Positions 1 through 7,295 of a DNA stretch of 23,679 bases are shown piece after piece. Below the pieces are notes generated by a model. It did not search any database. It was given only the letters and a program-made list of their open reading frames with translations, and was not told the DNA's origin. This stretch comes from an uncultured Clostridium sp. GTDB taxonomy: Bacteria; Bacillota; Clostridia; Clostridiales; Clostridiaceae. Every line of letters begins with the position of its first letter. Position 1 is the stretch's first letter. A program made the position numbers and the translations under genes. The stretch spans positions 1-23,679 of the forward strand of contig UQBY01000036.1 in the NCBI GenBank assembly GCA_900539375.1. The letters are read 5' to 3'.

Positions 1-30
1 CTGCATAAGAGTAACGAACTTATGTGAATG

Positions 31-207
31 GCATAAAACTTGTAGAAAGTTATAATTTATGTAGGGTGCGTTGTACCCGAATTTAAGCCTTTTAAGAGCT
101 ACACCAAACTAGAGTAGATATAGTAATTTACTATTTCAAAATAGAGCTTTATGAAGAAGGAAACAAAATAAAATTTATATATTTATAACTTTTTATAAGT
201 TTTATGC
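31..207 (+). ncRNA. Structured RNA, probable raiA-motif RNA
   Basis: Bases 31-55 pair with 183-207 in a 25-bp helix with only two G-U pairs, closing a domain of about 177 nt. Inside are a GGGTGC/GTACCC hairpin (64-78) and an ATAGTA/TACTAT hairpin near 120-133, joined by the single-stranded-looking GAGCTACACCAAACTAGAGTAG tract (95-116). Such a closed domain with conserved-looking unpaired runs is typical of large clostridial noncoding RNAs. From memory the core resembles the raiA motif (an abundant RNA of Clostridia), but no covariance search was possible. A further small hairpin (4-9 with 18-23) lies just outside the helix, so the 5' end may precede the window. No T-run follows 207, so it is not a plain terminator. 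The RNA may be read through into, or processed from, the L,D-transpeptidase mRNA. Confidence 0.5.
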
Positions 208-218
208 AACGGATAAAA

Positions 219-1622
219 ATGGATTCACAAAAAAAGAAAATTACAATAATAGTGTCTAGTATAATAGCTTGTTTGCTACTTATAATAGCCTTTGCTTTAT
301 TCTTGACCTTTTCAAAAAAACAAAAAGAACCATTTAATTTTCAAGAAGCCTTTAATAATATTAATGTTAAAAGTATAATTGTTAATGAATTAGACAAACA
401 GCTTTCTTCTAAATTAGATGATTATAAACTTACCCTAGAAGAAAAAGATGATAAAACTGAAACTTTAGCTGGAGAAGATTTTTCATTAAAATATTATTTA
501 AGTGATGAAGCAAAAAATTTAGATAATATTAATAACCCTCTTTTATGGGTTTTTTCAGTTTTAAATCCAAAGGATTCTGAAGAAGAAAATAGCTTAGGAG
601 CTGGAATATCTTTTAATGAAGATTTATTAAGAAATAGTATAAGTAACCTTTCCTGTTTTCAAAATGTTATAGAGCCTAAAAACCCTTCTATTGAATATAA
701 AGATGGTTCTTATGTAGTTATAGATGGAGTTATAGGTAATAAAGTAGATAGTGACCTTTTATATACTTCTGTTGTTAATGCTATAACTAAGGGAGAAACT
801 AAAATAAACTTAGAAAGTCTTAATTGTTATATAACTCCTAAATATAAAGCAGATTCTCAAGAAGTATTAAATGCAGTAGATGAACTTAATAAATATAGTA
901 AAGAATCTATAACTTATACTATTGGAAGTAATCAAGAAACTTTAAGTTGTGATACTATAAAATCTTGGCTTAAAGTTGATGATGATTTTAATGTTACCTT
1001 TAATACTAATGATGTTTATGGCTTTGTTAACTCTCTTGCTTCTAAATATAATACTGTTGGAAAAGCAAGAAACTTTTCCTCTTCTTCTGGTGGAACAGTT
1101 CAAGTTAGTGGTGGAGTTTATGGTTGGAAGGTTAATGTAGATGGGGAAGTTGAAAGTTTAATTTCTGCTATTAAAAATGGTACACAAACTAAAGAACTTA
1201 CCTTTTCTCAAAAAGGAGCTACTTTAGGAGATAATGATATAGGAAATTCTTATGTTGAAATAGACTTAGGCAGACAACATTTATGGCTTTATGTAGATGG
1301 AGCACTTATTATGGATACTAATATAATTTCAGGTAATGTAAGCAAAAACTACACAACTCCTGCTGGAGTATATAGCCTATACTATAAACAAAAAGACCAA
1401 ATTTTAAGAGGAGAAGACTATGCAACTCCTGTATCCTTTTGGATGCCTTTTAATGGAGGAATAGGCCTTCATGATGCAAGCTGGAGAACAGCAGAGGAAC
1501 TTGCAAACCCTCAAACCTATTTAACTGCAGGTTCTCATGGTTGTGTTAACATGACTTATGAGGCAGCACAAACAATTTACAATAATGTATGGGCTGGAAT
1601 TCCTATAGTTTGTTATTATTAA
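219..1622 (+). CDS. L,D-transpeptidase, YkuD family, membrane-anchored
   Basis: Cell-wall enzyme predicted to form 3-3 peptidoglycan crosslinks or attach proteins to peptide stems, acting outside the membrane. An N-terminal anchor (about residues 3-30 after a Lys-rich start) is followed by a long extracellular region resembling the peptidoglycan-binding-4 domain that precedes YkuD in clostridial enzymes, then a YkuD domain over the last 125 residues. The active-site signature is complete: GLHDASW supplies the upstream His and SHGCVN the catalytic Cys, about 26 residues from the C-terminus. I prefer the ATG at 219, preceded by GGA at 211-213, because an in-frame ATG at 204 falls inside the terminal helix of the upstream RNA. 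It is monocistronic, ending at a bidirectional terminator. Family assignment is secure; the exact wall substrate is inferred. Confidence 0.93.
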   Translation: MDSQKKKITIIVSSIIACLLLIIAFALFLTFSKKQKEPFNFQEAFNNINVKSIIVNELDKQLSSKLDDYKLTLEEKDDKTETLAGEDFSLKYYLSDEAKNLDNINNPLLWVFSVLNPKDSEEENSLGAGISFNEDLLRNSISNLSCFQNVIEPKNPSIEYKDGSYVVIDGVIGNKVDSDLLYTSVVNAITKGETKINLESLNCYITPKYKADSQEVLNAVDELNKYSKESITYTIGSNQETLSCDTIKSWLKVDDDFNVTFNTNDVYGFVNSLASKYNTVGKARNFSSSSGGTVQVSGGVYGWKVNVDGEVESLISAIKNGTQTKELTFSQKGATLGDNDIGNSYVEIDLGRQHLWLYVDGALIMDTNIISGNVSKNYTTPAGVYSLYYKQKDQILRGEDYATPVSFWMPFNGGIGLHDASWRTAEELANPQTYLTAGSHGCVNMTYEAAQTIYNNVWAGIPIVCYY

Positions 1623-1649
1623 TAAAAGCTAAATCTATAGAATACAAAA

Positions 1650-1700
1650 AATGCTAATACAAAACTTTAAAATTAGTTTTGTATTAGCATTTTTTTATTT
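1650..1700. terminator. Bidirectional intrinsic terminator
   Basis: A 17-bp stem (1650-1666 with 1675-1691) with an 8-nt loop has a T-run on both strands. It ends the L,D-transpeptidase transcript on + and the convergent prepilin transcript on -, overlapping the prepilin stop codon. Confidence 0.9.
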
Positions 1701-2141
1701 TAATTTATACATTGTATTTTGACTTGGATAAAGTAAAATGCTTCCATCTTCTTTTACAGCAACTTTAACTTCTCCACTTGTACCTACATATACATAAAAG
1801 CTACTATTAGGATTTACACCTGGTATTGATTTTGATTTTGTTTTGGGAACTCTTTGAATAAAGTTTTGTACTTCTTCTTTTACAGTTCCAGAAGAAGCTG
1901 AACCTCCATTTAGCTCTGTCCAAGTATCATATCCTGTTTTTATTTTATCAGCTGATAAAGATTCAAGTGCTGCCTCTGCTATTTCTCTTGCATTTGATAT
2001 ATCTGCTGTTTTATTTGTGTTTTCCTTAACCATCCCAACCTTTGGAAGTAAAAGTGCAGCTAAAATAGCAATAATAGCAATAACAATTATAAGTTCAATA
2101 AGAGTAAAACCCTTCTTATTTTTTCTTACCCCTCTAAACAT
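1695..2141 (-). CDS. Type IV prepilin-like protein (PilA family)
   Basis: A 148-residue protein with a type III signal sequence: a short basic leader (FRGVRKNKKG), then FTLIEL after the cleavage-site Gly and a long hydrophobic helix through about residue 35, leading to a small globular domain. The Glu five residues after the cleavage Gly is the conserved pilin residue used in assembly. PilD-type peptidase would cleave after Gly and N-methylate Phe. A strong site AGGGGGAG precedes the ATG, and a consensus promoter lies upstream. No assembly ATPase, PilC, PilD or other pilin gene is adjacent, so it is a stand-alone subunit that must use machinery encoded elsewhere. Whether it is a major pilin, minor pilin or competence pseudopilin cannot be decided here. 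Confidence 0.9.
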   Translation of the reverse strand: MFRGVRKNKKGFTLIELIIVIAIIAILAALLLPKVGMVKENTNKTADISNAREIAEAALESLSADKIKTGYDTWTELNGGSASSGTVKEEVQNFIQRVPKTKSKSIPGVNPNSSFYVYVGTSGEVKVAVKEDGSILLYPSQNTMYKLK

Positions 2142-2177
2142 AAAAAAACTCCCCCTGTTTTCCTAATCTTTAACTAA

Positions 2178-2206
2178 ATTATATAATTAAATCATTTATG
2201 GGTCAA
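2178..2206 (-). promoter_or_regulatory. SigmaA promoter of the prepilin gene
   Basis: On the minus strand TTGACC (2206-2201) and TATAAT (2183-2178) are separated by exactly 17 bp, giving a near-consensus vegetative promoter with a leader of about 30 nt before the prepilin ATG. Confidence 0.75.
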
Positions 2207-2253
2207 ATTATTTCCAAGAATTTTTACTTTAATTTTATTATTTTACTTATTTA

Positions 2254-3201
2254 TTACTTATTTTTCAAATGACTTTCCCATTCTTCTATTTTATCTGAAA
2301 TATCTTTAAATACTTTTTCCCTGTCTTTTTCATTTAGTATTTCATGTCTCATTTTGCTATATATTTTATAGCTTACATTTTTATATCCTACTTCCTTTAA
2401 TAAATTTACTGCATTTAAAAACTTTTTCTTACTTCCCATACAAGGGTCCTCTTCTCCTGAAATAAACCATATAGGAAGTTTATCATTTATAAGCTCCCAT
2501 CCCTTTTTACTATATACTTTATTCATTAAATCAAAAAGGGAGCAAAATCCATTTACTGTAAAGGTAAAACCACATAAAGGGTCTTTATCAAAGTCTTTTA
2601 CAATTTTTTTATCTGTACATATCCAATCATTATTTGAAGTAGAATCTTTAATTTTTGAATTAAAAACTCCATTTACTAATTTATTAATAAACTTACTTCT
2701 ATAATGGTCTCCTTTTATTAAACTTAATACTTCACTTATTTTTTTACCTATTCTACTTCCTTTATTATCACTTGGGCATCCACAAACAATAAGACCATCT
2801 ACTTCATAATCATATTTTTTAATATAAGCCCTTATTGCTAAAGAACCCATACTATGTCCAAATAAATATACTGGAAGTTTTGGATATTCTTCCTTTATAA
2901 CTTCAGTTATTTGATGTAAATCCTCAACTAAAGCATCAGCTCCATTATCATAAAAATATCCTAAATCTTCTATAGATTTTACACTTTTACCATGACCTCT
3001 ATGGTCATTTATAATACAAACATATCCTAAACTACTCATATAATCTAAAAAAGGTAAGTAACGTTCTTTATGTTCACTCATTCCATGGGCAACTTGAAGT
3101 ATTCCTTTTAATTTTTTGTCCTTTGGTGTAACCTTAATTAGGCTTAAATTTAAATCATCTTTTTTTGATTTTATTGTAAAATTTTCTATATTGTTTTTCA
3201 A
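2254..3201 (-). CDS. Alpha/beta hydrolase, monoacylglycerol lipase/lysophospholipase-like
   Basis: A cytoplasmic serine hydrolase of the Hydrolase_4 (YtpA/PldB-like) group, expected to cleave lysophospholipid or monoacylglycerol esters. Family elements occur in order: VAHGMSEH (oxyanion-hole HG), DHRGHG, the nucleophile elbow GHSMGS near residue 120, SGEEDP carrying the probable catalytic Asp, and MRHEI carrying the catalytic His near residue 290. There is no signal peptide. A GTG at 3210 is possible, but it overlaps the ribosome binding site; TTG at 3201 sits 5 nt after AGGTGA and is the better start. The gene begins within 30 nt of the end of the upstream methylase-like gene and is probably co-transcribed with it. 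The exact ester substrate is unknown. Confidence 0.85.
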   Translation of the reverse strand: MKNNIENFTIKSKKDDLNLSLIKVTPKDKKLKGILQVAHGMSEHKERYLPFLDYMSSLGYVCIINDHRGHGKSVKSIEDLGYFYDNGADALVEDLHQITEVIKEEYPKLPVYLFGHSMGSLAIRAYIKKYDYEVDGLIVCGCPSDNKGSRIGKKISEVLSLIKGDHYRSKFINKLVNGVFNSKIKDSTSNNDWICTDKKIVKDFDKDPLCGFTFTVNGFCSLFDLMNKVYSKKGWELINDKLPIWFISGEEDPCMGSKKKFLNAVNLLKEVGYKNVSYKIYSKMRHEILNEKDREKVFKDISDKIEEWESHLKNK

Positions 3202-3226
3202 AGTACTCACCTTTCTTTTAAAAAGT

Positions 3227-4402
3227 TTAATGGAATATATCTAAATTATACCCTTTTTCTCGTAAATTTTCTATAGTCCACTTTTTATGAAGTTTATTAA
3301 GTTCTTCCTCTGTGTTTTCATTTGATATAAGTTTTAATCCATAATATTCATAATCATAATTTTGCATTTTTTCTAATGCTTTTAAGTTTATAAAATCTAT
3401 TACATTCTTTTCTTCTTTCATTTTATTTATAATAAAACAACACATTTCTTTATTATCCTTTTTTAAAGCATTTTCAGGAAGGATAATTATTTTTTCAATT
3501 AAGTCTAACTTTACTAAAGCCTCTCTTATAGCCTTGTTTTCTCCTTCATCACTTAATAAAAACCTAGGTAAAAATACCATTGCTTTTCCCTTATCTGTAA
3601 GGGTTGAAATAACATGGTCTAAATATATCCAATCCTTAGATTTAAAGTTTCCTATTTTAGTATAATTAAATCTTTGATATTTATCTTCCCTTAAAAGTTC
3701 TATAGGATAATCATTTTTAACAGGTGGCATTGTTATTATATAATCAAATCTTCTAATTTCTCCATTTTTCTTCTCTAAAGGATGCTCTATTGAATCTTTA
3801 AGATATATACTCATATATTCTTTATCACTTGATATTAAAAAATAATCCATAAACTTATATAACTTTCTATACTCTTCATCAGTTTCACAGCCAACAAAGT
3901 TAAAATCCTCTTCCTCTGCATAGGCAGGATATAAAGATATTAAGTTTTTATCCATAAAGGGGTCATTATAAGTATCCTCATCCTTCATATGAAAAATCTT
4001 ATGGAAAAATTCTAGTTTATCAATTTCTATATTCTGCTCCCTTTGGTCCTCTCCATAATTTAAACTAATAAGTTTATTAAATAAATTAAGACCATATTTT
4101 TCTTCTTTATCATAAAAGTTTATAAACTTTTTATAGTCCTCATTATCCATCTTTCCTATTAAGTCCATAACCCTTTGGTCTAAAAAAAAGTTAAGACCTG
4201 TTATTTGTTGAGATTTTATAAGTCTTTTAATCATTTCTCCTTTAGAAGTATAAAGCCTTTCCATTACACTTTTTTTATATCTTTCATCTTCATATTCATC
4301 TACTAAAATAAGAGTTCCTAAAACACATGCTGTAACCTTAGTTATTAAGAAATCCTTTTCTTCAGAATACTTTTTTAAAATTCCTTTAACTTCCTCATAC
4401 AT
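3227..4402 (-). CDS. Degenerate N6-adenine methylase (HsdM)-like protein
   Basis: A 391-residue cytoplasmic protein. Its second half resembles the N6_Mtase/HsdM domain: FDYIITMPPV sits where active enzymes have the catalytic D/N-P-P-F/Y, followed by a helical stretch, GKAMVFLPRFLL (compare the family's G-x-A-x-x-V-x-P-x-x-x-L) and LDLIEKIIILPENAL (compare V-E-A-I-I-x-L-P). The first catalytic position is Met, and no glycine-rich SAM-binding motif I was seen, so DNA methylation is doubtful. No HsdS or HsdR lies nearby. The ATG at 4402 has AAAGGAGTG correctly spaced; a longer frame from 4447 has no such site. A derived structural or regulatory role is possible, as is decay. The fold call rests on motif memory only. 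Confidence 0.6.
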   Translation of the reverse strand: MYEEVKGILKKYSEEKDFLITKVTACVLGTLILVDEYEDERYKKSVMERLYTSKGEMIKRLIKSQQITGLNFFLDQRVMDLIGKMDNEDYKKFINFYDKEEKYGLNLFNKLISLNYGEDQREQNIEIDKLEFFHKIFHMKDEDTYNDPFMDKNLISLYPAYAEEEDFNFVGCETDEEYRKLYKFMDYFLISSDKEYMSIYLKDSIEHPLEKKNGEIRRFDYIITMPPVKNDYPIELLREDKYQRFNYTKIGNFKSKDWIYLDHVISTLTDKGKAMVFLPRFLLSDEGENKAIREALVKLDLIEKIIILPENALKKDNKEMCCFIINKMKEEKNVIDFINLKALEKMQNYDYEYYGLKLISNENTEEELNKLHKKWTIENLREKGYNLDIFH

Positions 4403-4431
4403 TAAAATCACTCCTTTGAAATTATAAATAT

Positions 4432-4460
4432 ATGTTAATACTTCCAATAAATATTATCAA
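4432..4460 (-). promoter_or_regulatory. Candidate promoter of the methylase-like gene
   Basis: The minus strand has TTGATA (4460-4455) and TAACAT (4437-4432) with a 17-bp spacer, about 30 nt before the ATG. An overlapping alternative (TTGGAA, 17 bp, TAATTT) lies slightly downstream, so the exact start is open. Confidence 0.5.
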
Positions 4461-4561
4461 GTCTTATTATTAACTAAAGAACACCTTTAAGCTTTTTACT
4501 TTTAAAAAAATTCTTATTTTTTAGATAATTTGTAAAAATAATAGCAACATCTTATTATTAC

Positions 4562-4597
4562 AAAAAAATCTTAGGTTTATGCACCTAAGATTTTTTT
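4562..4597. terminator. Intrinsic terminator of the feo operon
   Basis: ATCTTAGGT pairs with ACCTAAGAT around a 7-nt loop, flanked by runs of A and T so that either strand gives a U-tract. It lies just past the stop of the small Cys-rich gene ending feoA-feoB. Confidence 0.85.
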
Positions 4598-4601
4598 ATT
4601 T

Positions 4602-4745
4602 TTATTTACATTTTTTATTTTTTGATGGACAGTCTTCACAACCACAGTTGCAAAACTTTCCTTTTTTTATGTCCTTTACTTTCTTATATACAACATAACC
4701 TACATAAGCTGCAATAAGAAATATTAGTATTATTTTTATAATCAA
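4602..4745 (-). CDS. FeoB-associated Cys-rich membrane protein
   Basis: A 47-codon gene. A single membrane helix of about 18 residues (IIKIILIFLIAAYVGYVVY) is followed by a basic linker and a cytosolic tail with the pattern CxCxC..CP.....C. This architecture, and its position 27 bp after feoB, match the FeoB_associated family (PF12669) found at the end of clostridial feo operons. Its role is presumed to be handling or passing on Fe2+ near the FeoB pore; the biochemistry is not established. The start is inferred as TTG at 4745, with GGAAGTGG just upstream; a GTG nine bases earlier would overlap that site. The operon terminator follows directly. Confidence 0.8.
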   Translation of the reverse strand: MIIKIILIFLIAAYVGYVVYKKVKDIKKGKFCNCGCEDCPSKNKKCK

Positions 4746-4772
4746 ATTTACCACTTCCTTATTAAGTGATTT

Positions 4773-6830
4773 TTATATTATCATAGAACCTACTTGATAT
4801 ACAAGAGTTGAAACTAGCCAAGCTACTAAAAGTTGAAATATTATTGTAAAGCCTGTCCATTTCCAAGAATTAGTTTCCTTTTTTATTGTAGCAATTGTTG
4901 CTGCACAAGGTACATATAATAAGCAAAATACCATAAGTGAATAAGCATTTAATGCTGTAAAACCAGTTGCACCTAAAAGTCCTGCCATAGTTTCCATTCC
5001 TATTTTAGAACTTACATTAGAAATTCCATAAAGAATTCCCATACTTGAAACTACTACTTCCTTAGCTGCTACTCCTGCAATTAGGGCAACTACTATTTGC
5101 CAATGATTAAGTCCTGCTGGTTTTAATATTGGAGCTACAACTCTTCCAATATAAGAGCCAAAACTCTTTGACATATCCTCTACCATTCCATTTGGTCCAA
5201 AGTTTAATACAACCCATATTACAATTGATGCTACAAAAATTGTTGTTCCTGCCTTTGATAAATAATCTTTAACCTTTTCCCATACATATATAAATATTGT
5301 TCTTCCATTTGGAGATTTATATTCTGGAAGTTCTATAAGAAGAGTATTTGTTTCTTTATTATTTTTCTTATCAATTAAATTTACAATTAAGGCTACAACT
5401 ATTGCAACAACAAGTCCAATTACATACATTGAATAGGCAACTATCATTGCATTTTTTTCAAAAAACATTTCTGAAAATAAAACATAAATAGGAAGTCTTG
5501 CACTACAGGACATAAATGGAGTTATTAAAATAGTTTTTAATCTATCCCTTGGATTTTCAAGGGCTCTTGAAGCCATAACAGCTGGTACTGTACATCCAAA
5601 ACCTAAAAGCATTGGAATAAAAGCTCTTCCAGATAGCCCTATTTTACCCATAAGTCCATCCATAACATAAGCTACTCTTGACATATATCCACTATCTTCT
5701 AATATTGCAAGAGCTAAAAATAAAATAAATATATTAGGTAAGAAAGTTAAAATTCCTCCAACTCCTGCTATAATTCCATCAACTATTAAAGAAGTTAAAA
5801 CGTCTCCTGCTCCAACACTTTGTAAAAAGTTAAAAGCTACATTACTAAACCAATCAAGACCCTGTTCAAATACTCCTTTAAGGGCATCTCCTATTGTAAA
5901 GGTACAAAAAAACACAAAGGCCATAATTCCAAGGAAAATAGGAATTCCCCATATTCTATGAGTTAAAACTTTATCTATTTTATCTGTTTTCTCTGCTTTT
6001 TTAGCCTTATTCATAAGACATTCATTTATTACTTCTTCAATAAAGTCATATTTTTCATTTATAATATCCTCTTCATAACTTCTAGTAACAACATCTTTTA
6101 TGTCTATTGGATATTTTTTAATAATCTCTTCATCCATTTCAAGAATTTTTATAGCATGCCATCTTACATTTACTATGTCTTTATATTTTTTATTAAGTCT
6201 TTCAGATATTATATCAATTTTATCTTCAATTTCATCACTATATACAACTGCATATTCTTTGTGATGATTATGTATATGCTTACTTTCTTTTACCTTTTCA
6301 TCATGATGATGTTCAAATTTCCCATCTAAAGGCTTTCCTGCATGATGGGATACTGCATGCATAAGAACTTCAAGTCCTGTCTTTTTCCTTGCAGATACAG
6401 GAATAACTGGTATTCCAAGCATTTCAGGAAGTCTGTGCATATCAATTTCCATTCCACGCTCTTCTACAATATCCATCATATTAAGAGCTAATACAACTGG
6501 TTTTCCAAGTTCTATTAATTGAAGAGTAAGATATAAATTTCTCTCTAAAGAAGAGGCATCTGCTACATCTACAATTACATCAACTTCATCTTCTAAAATA
6601 TACTGTCTTGAAAGCTTTTCTTCCATAGTATAAGAAGTTAAACTATAAATTCCAGGAAGGTCAACTAATCTAAATTGATGATTATGAAATTTAAAAGCTC
6701 CTTCTTTTTTTTCTACAGTAACTCCAGGCCAGTTAGCAACCTTTAATTTTGCACCAGTATATGCATTAAATAGAGTTGTTTTTCCACAATTAGGGTTACC
6801 TATAAAAGCTACGTTAACCACATCTTTCAT
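4773..6830 (-). CDS. feoB: Ferrous iron transport protein B
   Basis: A GTP-dependent Fe2+ importer of 685 residues. The N-terminal G domain has the P-loop GNPNCGKT (11-18), switch I Thr in PGVTVE, DLPG (57-60) and NMMD (117-120). A helical GDI-like region contains an unusual His-rich stretch (about 165-195, with HHH and HxHNHH clusters) that could bind metal in the cytosol. From about residue 290 the membrane domain has two Gate-type halves and conserved elements such as GFGCTVPAVMASR and CSARLPIY. The ATG directly follows the feoA stop (TAAATG), with GAGGAAAAG inside the feoA end, so the two genes are translationally coupled. Full length and intact. Confidence 0.97.
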   Translation of the reverse strand: MKDVVNVAFIGNPNCGKTTLFNAYTGAKLKVANWPGVTVEKKEGAFKFHNHQFRLVDLPGIYSLTSYTMEEKLSRQYILEDEVDVIVDVADASSLERNLYLTLQLIELGKPVVLALNMMDIVEERGMEIDMHRLPEMLGIPVIPVSARKKTGLEVLMHAVSHHAGKPLDGKFEHHHDEKVKESKHIHNHHKEYAVVYSDEIEDKIDIISERLNKKYKDIVNVRWHAIKILEMDEEIIKKYPIDIKDVVTRSYEEDIINEKYDFIEEVINECLMNKAKKAEKTDKIDKVLTHRIWGIPIFLGIMAFVFFCTFTIGDALKGVFEQGLDWFSNVAFNFLQSVGAGDVLTSLIVDGIIAGVGGILTFLPNIFILFLALAILEDSGYMSRVAYVMDGLMGKIGLSGRAFIPMLLGFGCTVPAVMASRALENPRDRLKTILITPFMSCSARLPIYVLFSEMFFEKNAMIVAYSMYVIGLVVAIVVALIVNLIDKKNNKETNTLLIELPEYKSPNGRTIFIYVWEKVKDYLSKAGTTIFVASIVIWVVLNFGPNGMVEDMSKSFGSYIGRVVAPILKPAGLNHWQIVVALIAGVAAKEVVVSSMGILYGISNVSSKIGMETMAGLLGATGFTALNAYSLMVFCLLYVPCAATIATIKKETNSWKWTGFTIIFQLLVAWLVSTLVYQVGSMII

Positions 6831-7058
6831 TTACTTTTCCTCCAATAATACTTCTATTCCATTTGCAATTTTCTTTCCTATAGCAAACCTTGTGCCCCTT
6901 ACTTTAAATATAAGAGAGCCACTTTTTTTATTATTTAAAACCTCTATATTAGTCCCTTTTGTAAGACCAAGCATTTGAAGTCTTCTTTTTACAACAGGTT
7001 CTAAATTTATTTCTTTTATTTTATATTCTTTGCCTATTGCTCCATTTAATAAAACCAT
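6831..7058 (-). CDS. feoA: Ferrous iron transport protein A
   Basis: A 75-residue SH3-like FeoA domain protein. It carries the family pattern of a conserved Leu/Gly-rich strand (MLGLTKGTNIEV) and a C-terminal strand with RGTRFAIGKKIANGIEV. FeoA binds the cytosolic part of FeoB and is needed for uptake in species studied. It is the first gene of the operon, with AAATGGAGGG before ATG and a repressible-looking promoter upstream. Length is usual for the family and the gene is intact. Confidence 0.95.
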   Translation of the reverse strand: MVLLNGAIGKEYKIKEINLEPVVKRRLQMLGLTKGTNIEVLNNKKSGSLIFKVRGTRFAIGKKIANGIEVLLEEK

Positions 7059-7096
7059 TTTTTTCCCTCCATTTAAGGATTTTCTTTTCTTAGTTC

Positions 7097-7146
7097 ACTT
7101 TATCATTAACAATATTCATTGTCAACAATATTGATAATTATTTGCA
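7097..7146 (-). promoter_or_regulatory. feo promoter with Fur-like and palindromic operators
   Basis: Minus-strand TTGACA (7125-7120), 17-bp spacer, TAAAGT (7102-7097). Just upstream of the -35, 7132-7146 matches the 7-1-7 Fur pattern (TGATAAT-N-ATTATCA) at 12 of 14 defined positions. A second signal is an inverted repeat, ATTAACAATATT (7105-7116) and AATATTGATAAT (7127-7138), 11 of 12 complementary and centred on the -35. Both fit repression by iron-loaded Fur or a similar metalloregulator. Confidence 0.65.
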
Positions 7147-7266
7147 AATATTATTAAAGACTTTTATTTAATTTTATGATATAAATTATCCTTTTTATAA
7201 TTAAAAATTTATTTTTCTTAACAACTTTTTTATATTTTATAAGTAGATTTTATTTTTATATATAGT

Positions 7267-7272
7267 TATAAT
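7267..7272 (+). promoter_or_regulatory. -10 element of the kdpDE-like operon
   Basis: A perfect TATAAT lies 23 nt before the ATG at 7296, giving a very short leader. The -35 at the 17-bp position (TAGATT) is poor, so an activator or autoregulation is likely. The region 7147-7260 is otherwise a featureless AT-rich divergent spacer. Confidence 0.5.
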
Positions 7273-7295
7273 CATTCATTATAGGAGGAAATTTT

